Shown here: positions 25,565 through 32,741 of the stretch, piece after piece
Layout of the letters: each line of letters starts with the position of its first letter
Position numbering within the stretch: the first letter of the stretch is position 1
Position numbers and translations under genes: made by a program
Notes under the pieces: generated by a model
Databases searched by the model: none
What the model saw: only the letters and a program-made list of their open reading frames with translations
Told to the model about the DNA's origin: nothing
From: JAZDFC01 sp043808235
Lineage (GTDB): Bacteria; Bacteroidota; Ignavibacteria; Ignavibacteriales; Melioribacteraceae
Direction of reading: 5' to 3'
NCBI GenBank assembly: GCA_043808235.1
Contig: JAZDFC010000062.1
Span: forward strand, 1-39,899
Length of the DNA stretch: 39,899 nt

Positions 25565-26464
25565 CTATTGCCATAACGTTTTATGTTCAATTAGATTTTG
25601 TTTATTTAATATTTTTTTTGCAGTTAAAACCATCGGTGGACCAATGAATTTTCCATTCATTACGGCAACACCTCTTCCTTCATTTTGGGCTTCCAAAGAG
25701 AGATTCAACATTTCCTCGGCTTCTTTAACATCATTAAAAGATGGAGAAAAATATTTATGCACTAATTCTAATTCTTTGGGATTTAGTACAAGCATTCCCT
25801 CAAAACCCAGGTTTCTCGCAATCCTTAAATTCCTTTCTAAGTCTTCCAAATCATGAACTTTAATGTGCACTGTATCAACAGGAATAACTCCATTTGCCCG
25901 GGCTGCCATTGCAATTAGCGCTCTCGGGACAAAAAGACTTTTACTTTCTTCATCATGGATGCCTTCCAAATCCGTAATAAAATCCTCGCAGCCGTAAGCT
26001 AAAGCAACAACTCTTTTTGAAGCTTTACAAATATCTTGAGCATTCATAACGGCTCCCGCCGTTTCAATTAGAGCGATAATTTTGAATGTTCCAACAGGTA
26101 TTTTTTTTTCATATTCTATTGTTTCCAGCAGTTTATCGAAGAAGTAAATATCCTCTCCCTTCTTGGATTTCGGATACATAAATCCATCGACTCCAGGTAA
26201 AGTTAAATCATGTACATCTTTTAACAGATGGCCACTTTCTCTATCATTTACCCGAGGAAATACTAGTTGATTTTTAAATTTCCCCTCAGTAATAAACTTT
26301 TTTATCAAATCACGGGCATCTTGTTTATTCGATTCAGGCTGTACGGAATCTTCTATATCCAGGAGCAAAACATCAGCTTCACTTTTTGAAGCGCTTAACA
26401 AAAGTCTTTCTTTATGTCCCGGTACAAACATTAAACTCCTCATTAGTTTAAGACTTTTATTCAT
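25565..26464 (-). CDS. CitE/HpcH-type CoA-ester C-C lyase
   Basis: Aldolase-like TIM-barrel enzyme that cleaves or forms 3-hydroxyacyl-CoA esters such as citryl-, malyl- or methylmalyl-CoA, using a divalent metal. The 299 residues contain RSLMFVPGHKERLL (9-22), LLLDIEDSV (33-41), the substrate arginine in FPRVND (R71), and metal ligands E134 (ALIETAGAV) and D161 (YGCEDFITD). The start at 26464 has AAGGAG seven bases upstream and overlaps the MaoC-type gene by eight bases, so the two are translated together. Finding a MaoC-CitE pair inside a sugar cluster rather than a carbon-assimilation pathway is odd and suggests formation of a CoA-bound acyl group for a sugar amine (inference). Confidence 0.88.
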   Translation of the reverse strand: MNKSLKLMRSLMFVPGHKERLLLSASKSEADVLLLDIEDSVQPESNKQDARDLIKKFITEGKFKNQLVFPRVNDRESGHLLKDVHDLTLPGVDGFMYPKSKKGEDIYFFDKLLETIEYEKKIPVGTFKIIALIETAGAVMNAQDICKASKRVVALAYGCEDFITDLEGIHDEESKSLFVPRALIAMAARANGVIPVDTVHIKVHDLEDLERNLRIARNLGFEGMLVLNPKELELVHKYFSPSFNDVKEAEEMLNLSLEAQNEGRGVAVMNGKFIGPPMVLTAKKILNKQNLIEHKTLWQ

Positions 26465-26921
26465 ATGTGCTCCTTTTCACTAGGACTTTTCTTTTAAATT
26501 TTAAAACCTCAATGTTATTTTGATTATAGGCTGTTGTTTGTGCATCTACTATACCTCTGTCATTCTTTGTTTTCGAGGGAATTAAATCTATTATTTCACT
26601 TTTAGCATATATCGTATCGTTAATAAATACAGGATTTAAATGGATAATATTTTCATAACTAAGATTTGCAATTGCTTTTCCGCTAATATCCGGAACCGAT
26701 ATTCCAACCACTAAACTGAAAACCAGGGTGCCTACAACAAGTGTTTTGCCGTAAGTTTCTTTGGCTGCGTAATCAATATTTGTATGCAGAGGATGATGGT
26801 TCATTGTTAACAATGAAAATAGATTATTATCACTTTCAAAGATAGTTTTTGAAAGTGAGTGCTCGATAATTTCACCTATTTTAAAATCCTCAAAATAATT
26901 TCCCATTACATTTTTATTCAT
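26457..26921 (-). CDS. MaoC-like hydratase
   Basis: Hot-dog fold (R)-specific enoyl-CoA hydratase-like protein of 154 residues. The active-site block is TMNHHPLHTN (39-48), corresponding to the DxNPLH pattern of the family with Asn41 where Asp is common, then GKTLVVGTLVFSLV. Similar N-x-HPLH forms occur in hydratases paired with malyl/methylmalyl-CoA lyases, as here. Of three possible ATGs near the start I keep 26921, which has GAG at a suitable distance; the one giving MGNYF has no clear ribosome binding site. The neighbours (sugar aminotransferase 75 bases upstream, CitE-like lyase overlapping downstream) suggest it hydrates an enoyl-CoA to a hydroxyacyl-CoA used on the sugar, as enoyl-CoA hydratase does in anthrose synthesis (inference). 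Confidence 0.87.
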   Translation of the reverse strand: MNKNVMGNYFEDFKIGEIIEHSLSKTIFESDNNLFSLLTMNHHPLHTNIDYAAKETYGKTLVVGTLVFSLVVGISVPDISGKAIANLSYENIIHLNPVFINDTIYAKSEIIDLIPSKTKNDRGIVDAQTTAYNQNNIEVLKFKRKVLVKRSTYE

Positions 26922-26996
26922 GTCAAAACTCGCTAATTCTATTTTTCTACTAATTTTTTAATACGCAAATGAAAGAAGAAGTTGCTGTAATTTCTA

Positions 26997-28118
26997 TCAT
27001 GCAGCATTACTTTTCCTCCGTATAATTACATCAATAATGCTTCTGTTATCTGCGAGTGGTAAGTCCGGATAAATCGGTAAACACAAAACTTTCTTAGTTA
27101 TTTCTTCAGCAACTGGAAGATTCTCCGGTTTAGCAGATTCCAATCCTTTGTAAGATGGGAATTGACTTATCAATGGATAAAAATATCTACGCACGAAAAT
27201 ATTATTCTTTTTTAGTTCAGCATATACTGTATCGCGACTAACACCGAATTCAGCTTCATCAATAAGAATGGGGAAATAGGAATATGAATGTCTTACTCCT
27301 TCGAGGTCGTATAAAATTTTAATTCCTTCAACATTGCTCAAGGTTTCTCTGTATATTTCTGCAACTCTCTTTCTCTTTTTGATAGCTTCATCCACATATT
27401 TCAATTGCAGCACGCCAAGCGCTGCCTGGAATTCATTCATCTTAGCATTTATTCCCGGCGCTACTACCGTTGTTTCTCCTGCAAATCCAAAATTTTTCAA
27501 AAAGTCAATTCTTCTTTTTGTTGCTTCATCTTTGGAAATGATTGCACCACCTTCGAAAGTTGTAAATACTTTAGTTGCATGGAAACTCAATACAGATAAA
27601 TCGCCAAAATTCAGAATGGATTGCCCATTAATCTGTACGCCGAAAGCATGGCATGCATCGTAGATAACTTTTAGACCATATATGTCTGCTATTTCCTTTA
27701 TTTTTTCAACCTGACAAGGATTACCGTAAACATGTACGGGCAGTATTGCCGTTGTTTGGGGAGTAATTGCTGCCTCAATTTTTTCGGGATCTAAATTGTA
27801 TGTGTTAGGTTCAATATCAACAAAAACCGGTTTAATATTATTCCACCACAACGAATGGGTTGTTGCGACAAAACTAAAGGGAGTTGTAATTACTTCCCCT
27901 GTAATTTTGAGAGCCTGTAACGCAGTAACAAGAGCTAACGTACCGTTGGTAAACAGAGATACATATTTTACCCCAAGATAATCGGCGAGTTTTTTCTCGA
28001 ATTCCTTGTGAAACTTCCCCTGGTTAGTTAGGAATTTTGATTCCCAAATTTCCTTTAAGTATTCGCTAAATTCCTCAAACGGTGGCAAAAACGGTTGAGT
28101 AGTATAGATAGTTTCCAT
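26997..28118 (-). CDS. DegT/DnrJ/EryC1 sugar aminotransferase, VioA-like
   Basis: PLP-dependent transaminase acting on a nucleotide-4-keto-6-deoxyhexose. 373 residues, normal for the family, with QPFLPPFEEF at the start, TNGTLAL (57-63), D154 (VIYDACHAFG) and PLP lysine K183 in SFHATKVFTTFEGG. The opening QPFLPPxEEF and overall pattern resemble VioA, which makes dTDP-4-amino-4,6-dideoxyglucose from the 4-keto sugar; FdtB- or WecE-type specificity cannot be excluded. It is the first gene of the glycan operon, preceded by 314 non-coding bases with a candidate promoter. The ribosome binding site is weak (A-rich). The dTDP-glucose synthase and 4,6-dehydratase needed for its substrate are not in the window. 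Confidence 0.92.
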   Translation of the reverse strand: METIYTTQPFLPPFEEFSEYLKEIWESKFLTNQGKFHKEFEKKLADYLGVKYVSLFTNGTLALVTALQALKITGEVITTPFSFVATTHSLWWNNIKPVFVDIEPNTYNLDPEKIEAAITPQTTAILPVHVYGNPCQVEKIKEIADIYGLKVIYDACHAFGVQINGQSILNFGDLSVLSFHATKVFTTFEGGAIISKDEATKRRIDFLKNFGFAGETTVVAPGINAKMNEFQAALGVLQLKYVDEAIKKRKRVAEIYRETLSNVEGIKILYDLEGVRHSYSYFPILIDEAEFGVSRDTVYAELKKNNIFVRRYFYPLISQFPSYKGLESAKPENLPVAEEITKKVLCLPIYPDLPLADNRSIIDVIIRRKSNAA

Positions 28119-28258
28119 AATCTTTTTTTTTGTTTTAAATTATTTTTATCTGCATTAATTGCTAATTTCTCAAAATTTTCATTCACCGCTCATAAAGAAA
28201 AGATACATCCATGCTTAACATAGATTTTTCACAATTTTTAGTATTGATAAACTCAATT

Positions 28259-28267
28259 ATTATACCA
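28259..28267 (-). promoter_or_regulatory. Candidate extended -10 promoter of the glycan operon
   Basis: On the minus strand the sequence reads TGGTATAAT, a full TATAAT -10 box with the TGN extension. No good -35 box lies 17 bases upstream (TAAAAA), as is common for extended -10 promoters. Transcription would begin near 28252, leaving a leader of about 134 bases before the aminotransferase gene. Promoter preferences of this lineage are uncertain, so this is tentative. Confidence 0.4.
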
Positions 28268-28324
28268 CACAATAATTTGTTTTTTTACCCAAAAAGTTAA
28301 TCGAATTGAATAAGGATAGGGACG

Positions 28325-28340
28325 TGGCTAATATTAGCCA
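28325..28340. promoter_or_regulatory. Perfect 16-bp palindrome upstream of the operon promoter
   Basis: TGGCTAATATTAGCCA is a perfect inverted repeat about 60 bases upstream of the candidate -10 box. It lacks a T-run on either side, so it is not a typical terminator; its position suits an activator binding site. It could also help end the transcript of the upstream minus-strand gene. Function unknown. Confidence 0.35.
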
Positions 28341-28432
28341 TAACTTGGGGTTTTAAAAAGTAAGCACAGGTAATTTTAAGAAGTAAGTTTTTATGGTTAG
28401 AAAATCGAGTTCGTACTTATTTGCGGAATGAT

Positions 28433-30280
28433 TTATTTTAATATTTGGTCGATTCCTTTTATAAGCTCTTCACTTTCGAGATTGTATTTAGTATTCAATT
28501 CTTTATTGCGCTCTTCTTTTTCCATCTTCAAGTCTTCCAGTTCCTGCTCATATTTTTTGATCTTATCCAAAAATATTTTTTCATCAGCTTTAATTTTTTT
28601 TATGCTCGTTTCTCTAAAATTTTCTTTTTCTCTTTCGTGATGGTTTTTCATTAGCGAAATATCGCGCAGTAAACGTTGCTTTCTACTGGTTTTTTCCCAA
28701 CCTGCCGAAGCTGCAGAAAACATTGCTACAATCATTCCAAGGAGAAAAGTAATTCCTCCCCATTTTATTCCTGACAAAATTGTTGTACTCATCAATGACG
28801 CATCGGAATCGCCGGATTTATCCATTAGTCCTTCAGCGAATCCTCCTATCAAAAAAATCATTAACGATATAATTATGTTATAAACCATCGCTGAATTAAA
28901 TGCCGATTTGGGGTCATATTGTTTGTCGTCATCCACTTTTTCAATTTTCTGCTCAATCGCCTGAATCATGGCCTTATTATTTTTATCCATTTTCTCAATT
29001 GCCTCTTCAAGCGCTTTTCTTTTCTTGTCCTTTCCATCTTCAATTTCTTTTGAATAGTGTCGTATCGTTGCTATTTTATCCTCAATTTGCTTATCCCATA
29101 TTTTCAGTTCATCCACAATCCTGCTTCTAAAATTATTTTTGATCAGATTTTTCAATCTATCAATTACGAACAGCAGTTTTTCGGTAATGAAAACAGCCGT
29201 TGAAGGGACAAGAAGATTCCCTGAAAAATGAAAACTTTCAAAAAACTTTTCAATAAACTGCAGGTTTTTCATTATTACATCATCATAATATTCTTTCACA
29301 TGTATATTATTCAAATCGCCAAGGATTTTATTTATCCTTACGAATTCTGCCGACTCAGACGGTAATTCTATACTCAATAAATTTTCAATTTCCCCAAACA
29401 TACCTGCAAATTCATTCTCGGAAAATATTTGATAAATGATCGCATTTCTTAAAAAATGCGCATAGGTTGAAATGCTGTTATTTTCAATTGCATATTTGAA
29501 GCGCATTTTATCGAAATGTATTAGTCTTGCAAGATGATCAACCGCCCTATCCATATTATCAAGTCGTTTTTCTGAGAGGGCGCTATAAAATATCGAACTG
29601 ATACCGCTCAATTTGAATTGCGAAGCTGCTTGGAAATAATCCCTTGCTTCCTCGTTCGATCCGATTTTTAAACTGGTTATTCCTTTATAAAAATTGATGA
29701 GGTAAAAGAATTCATTTTTGAAATTCTCATCTACATCCAATGATAAGATAATTTCTTCACTTTTTTGAAGCAACTGGATTGCTCTTTCGGGGGAGAAGAT
29801 TCGTTTATCATAAGCAAGGATTACAGCGTATAAAATGTATTTTAAGAAATTATTCTGATTTATATTCCTTTCAATCAAATTAATAGTTGAAAGAGCAAAA
29901 TATTGTTTTTCCTTTTCGTTCTTTTGAGTGATCCATTTTGAAAAGAATTTTTTGATCTCGGCATAATTTGCTGCAAAAGCGGCATTTTTACGGCTATCAA
30001 GCCTAAATTTTTCTTCGGCAACTATTACGGGCGGAAAATCGGATAGGAATACGAACGGTGCAGTTTCCACACTAATAAAAAACTCCGAAACTTCCGGGGA
30101 TAATGTCAATGAATAATGCTTGGCAACTTCCCTGAAAAATTCAATAAAGTTCACTTCGCCCGGGAGATAATCCTGAAACTTCTCTTTTGCGAAGTATTTG
30201 AACCTCGACACAACCAGTTCATTTGAGAGCAGGTTGTTCTCAAAAGCATGGGTAATTATATTTCCCTGCTCAATATTCAT
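28433..30280 (-). CDS. Unrecognised protein: TPR-like helical domain, two membrane segments, coiled coil
   Basis: 615 residues; I do not recognise the family. The first 450 residues are predicted helical with repeat-like stretches (for example SNEEARDYFQAASQF around 205-220, suggestive of TPRs). A charged coiled-coil segment (about 410-455) precedes two hydrophobic segments, about 468-487 (NIIISLMIFLIGGFAEGL) and 503-528 (IKWGGITFLLGMIVAMFSAA), with a short loop. The C-terminus (about 540-605) is a strong charged coiled coil. No signal peptide: both large ends are probably cytoplasmic, joined by a membrane hairpin. ATG at 30280 has AGGGAAG upstream. Possibly a membrane-anchored scaffold or sensor; no function is assigned, and a link to the neighbouring operon is unproven. 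Confidence 0.8.
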   Translation of the reverse strand: MNIEQGNIITHAFENNLLSNELVVSRFKYFAKEKFQDYLPGEVNFIEFFREVAKHYSLTLSPEVSEFFISVETAPFVFLSDFPPVIVAEEKFRLDSRKNAAFAANYAEIKKFFSKWITQKNEKEKQYFALSTINLIERNINQNNFLKYILYAVILAYDKRIFSPERAIQLLQKSEEIILSLDVDENFKNEFFYLINFYKGITSLKIGSNEEARDYFQAASQFKLSGISSIFYSALSEKRLDNMDRAVDHLARLIHFDKMRFKYAIENNSISTYAHFLRNAIIYQIFSENEFAGMFGEIENLLSIELPSESAEFVRINKILGDLNNIHVKEYYDDVIMKNLQFIEKFFESFHFSGNLLVPSTAVFITEKLLFVIDRLKNLIKNNFRSRIVDELKIWDKQIEDKIATIRHYSKEIEDGKDKKRKALEEAIEKMDKNNKAMIQAIEQKIEKVDDDKQYDPKSAFNSAMVYNIIISLMIFLIGGFAEGLMDKSGDSDASLMSTTILSGIKWGGITFLLGMIVAMFSAASAGWEKTSRKQRLLRDISLMKNHHEREKENFRETSIKKIKADEKIFLDKIKKYEQELEDLKMEKEERNKELNTKYNLESEELIKGIDQILK

Positions 30281-30457
30281 TCTTCTTCCCTGAATATGAA
30301 TTATTAGTCTTCCCTTACTAAAAAGATTATCGGAAGTTGGGTTGAATTTATTAAGCGATTTACAAAGATTTTTTTTAGATTTTTTTTACCCCCTCAGTAA
30401 TAACCCAAATTTCAGAGTGACAGGAAAATCAAAATGTGAATAAAAAAGCCAAAAAAG

Positions 30458-30655
30458 TTATTTTTTCTTACCCTTCCCCAAACAGCGATTGTTTTTATTA
30501 TTAAATTTTTCGAAGTAACTGCACCAAACTGAAAGGTCTTTTCTACAAGCGCCCACCGAATCCGGAGGTCCAAAATCTGCATACTTACAAAAATAATCGC
30601 AGAATTCCGGGAGATGTAAAACTTTTTTATGTGATATCCCTTTACTTGAAGTCAT
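30458..30655 (-). CDS. Small Cys-rich hypothetical protein
   Basis: 65 residues with cysteines in the pattern FCDYFCKYADFGPPDS, GACRKDLSVWC and a final C in NNRCL, followed by a basic tail. Five Cys plus two His suggest a metal-binding knuckle or small zinc or Fe-S site. The motif with PDSVGACRKDL looks conserved in style rather than random, which is why I include it. The ribosome binding site is weak (GGTG), and start choice is uncertain. Function unknown. It is divergent from the GGGP synthase gene, sharing an 83-base intergenic region. Confidence 0.5.
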   Translation of the reverse strand: MTSSKGISHKKVLHLPEFCDYFCKYADFGPPDSVGACRKDLSVWCSYFEKFNNKNNRCLGKGKKK

Positions 30656-30738
30656 TTTGCACCATGCTATAATATGAGATTAAATAAAACTTTATTATCT
30701 TTGCCCAGCATTATAATCAATACGAAAAAATTCCACAA

Positions 30739-31503
30739 ATGAAGACAAACACTTACATCCATTTATTGGAAATTATTGAGAAAAAAGGCGCCGCTTATTT
30801 AATACTGATTGATCCGGATAAATCAGCAGGCGATCAATTAATCAAATTTATTGTGCACTGTGAACAATCTGGAGTTGATGGATTTTTAATTGGCGGAAGT
30901 TTGATGATGGGTGGTAATCTCGAAAAAACTATCGAGTTGATTAAAGAAAATTCGCATCTCCCTGTAATTATTTTCCCGGGAGGGACAGAACAAATATTTC
31001 CAAACGCTGATGCAATATTATATTTATCTTTAGTTAGCGGAAGAAATGCTGATCAACTTATTGGCAAACATGTTCTTGCTGCACCGGTTATCAAAAAATT
31101 TGATATCGAGCCGATTTCTACGGGGTACATGCTTATTGAATCAGGAAGAGTTACGACTGCCGAATATATTAGCGGAAGCAAACCCATACCGAGAAATAAA
31201 CCGGAAATTGCGGCTGCTACGGCGTTAGCCGCTCAATATTTGGGAATGAAATTGATATATCTCGAAGCCGGATCCGGCGCTGATTTGCCTGTCCCGAATG
31301 ATATGATAAAATATGTATCTTCAGTTTGCGAAGTTCCGGTTATTGTCGGCGGTGGAATAAGAGACTCGAAAACCGCGAGCGAAAAAGTACGAAGCGGAGC
31401 TAATATAATTGTAACTGGCAATCATTTTGAAGATGAAAAAAACTGGAATCAAATAAAGCAGTTCGCAGATGCAGTACATTATAAATTGCCAATTGATTTA
31501 TAA
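30739..31503 (+). CDS. Geranylgeranylglyceryl phosphate synthase-like (GGGPS/PcrB family, group II)
   Basis: TIM-barrel prenyltransferase that joins a polyprenyl diphosphate to sn-glycerol 1-phosphate through an ether bond. The 254 residues show the phosphate and metal sites LIDPDK (24-28), GVDGFLIGGSLM, IFPGGTEQIFPNADAILYLS, STGYMLIESGRVT, LIYLEAGSGADLPVP and IVGGGIRDSKTA. The last blocks match group II enzymes characterised in Bacteroidota. It needs glycerol 1-phosphate, the opposite stereoisomer to the product of GpsA in this window. It is the first of a plus-strand group; TATCTTTG at 30696-30703 resembles the Bacteroidota -7 box TAnnTTTG, but I see no partner box. Product in this organism is not known. 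Confidence 0.9.
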   Translation: MKTNTYIHLLEIIEKKGAAYLILIDPDKSAGDQLIKFIVHCEQSGVDGFLIGGSLMMGGNLEKTIELIKENSHLPVIIFPGGTEQIFPNADAILYLSLVSGRNADQLIGKHVLAAPVIKKFDIEPISTGYMLIESGRVTTAEYISGSKPIPRNKPEIAAATALAAQYLGMKLIYLEAGSGADLPVPNDMIKYVSSVCEVPVIVGGGIRDSKTASEKVRSGANIIVTGNHFEDEKNWNQIKQFADAVHYKLPIDL

Positions 31504-31531
31504 GATTATTATATTTTAAAGGAAGTGGATC

Positions 31532-31690
31532 GTGGAAAGTCTAAAAGTTCAAAAGAGGAAAAGGAAAGACCAAAAGGAAAAGCTAAGTAAAAGGATCGAA
31601 AGATGGGAGTCTTTAAGAATAAAGGTTTCCCAACTTTGGGATAATAGATTAACCTCAATTGAGGAAATTAATGCTCAAAGAAATAAATAG
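31532..31690 (+). CDS. Small basic protein, probable antitoxin of the overlapping PIN toxin
   Basis: A 52-codon frame starting at GTG 31532, preceded by AAAGGAAG. It is highly basic and helical at the start (VESLKVQKRKRKDQKEKL), then RIERWESLRIKVSQLWDNRLTSIEEINAQRNK. Its last 20 bases overlap the start of the PIN-domain gene, a typical toxin-antitoxin arrangement with the smaller gene first. The ending W..LTSIEEIxxxR resembles short partners of PIN toxins that I have seen, but it lacks a recognisable DNA-binding domain. Antitoxin role is inferred from position. Confidence 0.55.
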   Translation: MESLKVQKRKRKDQKEKLSKRIERWESLRIKVSQLWDNRLTSIEEINAQRNK

Positions 31691-32084
31691 ATCTTCAGTA
31701 CTAACAATCGACTCCTCCGTTATAATTTCTTATTTAATGAAAACAGAAAATGGTTCGAAAGAAGCTGAACGCATTTGGATGAAAGTATTAAAAGAAGAAG
31801 TGAAATGTATTGAACCGATGACTGTTCTTGTGGAAGTTGCGAGTGCAATTCAAAGAAGAACAGGAAATTCAGAATTAGCAAACACAATTATCAATGAATT
31901 ACTTCAATTAAAAAACATTACTTATGTCGATTTTACGAAAAGCAGAGCTTTAAAAGCAATGGACATTTCGCTAAGGTTTGGTGTAAGGGGCATGGATTCA
32001 ATTTTTATCCAGGTTTCTGAGGAATTTAATACAAAGTTAATAACGTTTGATAATGATATAATTAATCGAGTTGGACTAAACTGA
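31671..32084 (+). CDS. PIN-domain ribonuclease (VapC-like toxin)
   Basis: Probable Mg-dependent RNase of a type II toxin-antitoxin pair. With the start at ATG 31671 (GAGG eight bases upstream; a TTG at 31659 is less likely) the protein has 137 residues and the four PIN acidic residues D14 (LTIDSSVII), E55 (VLVEVAS), D109 (RGMDSIF) and D127 (LITFDNDI). All catalytic positions are intact. It overlaps the small basic gene upstream by 20 bases and ends 13 bases before gmhA. It may serve plasmid-like or island stabilisation; no such element is visible around it. Confidence 0.88.
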   Translation: MLKEINRSSVLTIDSSVIISYLMKTENGSKEAERIWMKVLKEEVKCIEPMTVLVEVASAIQRRTGNSELANTIINELLQLKNITYVDFTKSRALKAMDISLRFGVRGMDSIFIQVSEEFNTKLITFDNDIINRVGLN

Positions 32085-32097
32085 GAAAGGAATAGTA

Positions 32098-32691
32098 TTG
32101 AATAAAATAAAGTTTATCTCTGAATCACTTATTGAAAGTTCCGAAGTAAAATTAAAAATTGAAAAAGAATGTTCCGGCGATATTATTAAAGCTGTGGAAT
32201 TGATAGTTAATGGATATCGAAACGGGAAGAAATTATTACTTTGCGGTAATGGCGGCAGTGCTGCTGACTGCCAGCATATCGCAACAGAATTTATGATTCG
32301 ATTATGTCATGATATTAATCGTCCGGCATTGGCTGCAATAGCACTTACAACCGACTCGTCGAATTTAACAGCAGGCGGGAATGATATTGGTTTTGAAAAT
32401 GTTTTCGCCAGAAATATAGAGGGACTCGGAAACGATGGTGATGTATTAATAGCTATCTCCACAAGCGGAAATTCCGGTAACATAATTAAGGCCGTTCATA
32501 AAGCTCATGATAAAAAAATGAAAGTTGTTGGATTCCTCGGCGGCAGCGGAGGGAAATTAGCTCCGATAGTGGATATTCCGATTACTATCCCTTCCTCAAA
32601 TGTTCAGAGAATACAGGAAGGACATATCACAATAGCCCATATCATTTGCGAATTGGTTGAGAGAGAGCTTTACGGCAGTAAAGATCAGTAA
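32098..32691 (+). CDS. gmhA: D-sedoheptulose 7-phosphate isomerase
   Basis: Converts sedoheptulose 7-phosphate to D-glycero-D-manno-heptose 7-phosphate, the first step to ADP- or GDP-heptose for lipopolysaccharide and other glycans. The SIS domain shows LLCGNGGSAADCQHIATEF (47-65, with the catalytic Glu64), ALTTDSSNLTA, AISTSGNSGNIIKA and the catalytic-histidine region QEGHITIAHIICELVER near the end. 197 residues is normal. The start is TTG 32098, chosen because AGAAAGGA precedes it at the right distance and the next in-frame Met lies inside the active-site block. No other heptose gene is in the window. A heptose in the local glycan is possible but not indicated. Confidence 0.93.
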   Translation: MNKIKFISESLIESSEVKLKIEKECSGDIIKAVELIVNGYRNGKKLLLCGNGGSAADCQHIATEFMIRLCHDINRPALAAIALTTDSSNLTAGGNDIGFENVFARNIEGLGNDGDVLIAISTSGNSGNIIKAVHKAHDKKMKVVGFLGGSGGKLAPIVDIPITIPSSNVQRIQEGHITIAHIICELVERELYGSKDQ

Positions 32692-32741
32692 TTTTACTTT
32701 TACCGATTTCTTTTAAATATTTTTGTTGTTATTAATGTTAT

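Larger units (their letters stand above)
28119..28432. other. Intergenic region upstream of the glycan operon
   Basis: A 314-base AT-rich stretch between two minus-strand genes. It contains a candidate promoter (28259-28267), a perfect 16-bp palindrome (28325-28340) and poly-A/T tracts. I see no ORF longer than about 30 codons with a ribosome binding site, no RNA gene and no convincing terminator for the gene that ends at 28433. Confidence 0.6.

Noticed and set aside
31659..31670. TTG start of the PIN-domain gene at 31659
   Set aside because: The GAGG at 31661-31664 would lie inside the coding sequence; the ATG at 31671 is correctly spaced from it.
32692..32741. Terminator between gmhA and the GH43 gene
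   Set aside because: The region is T-rich but I find no stable inverted repeat.
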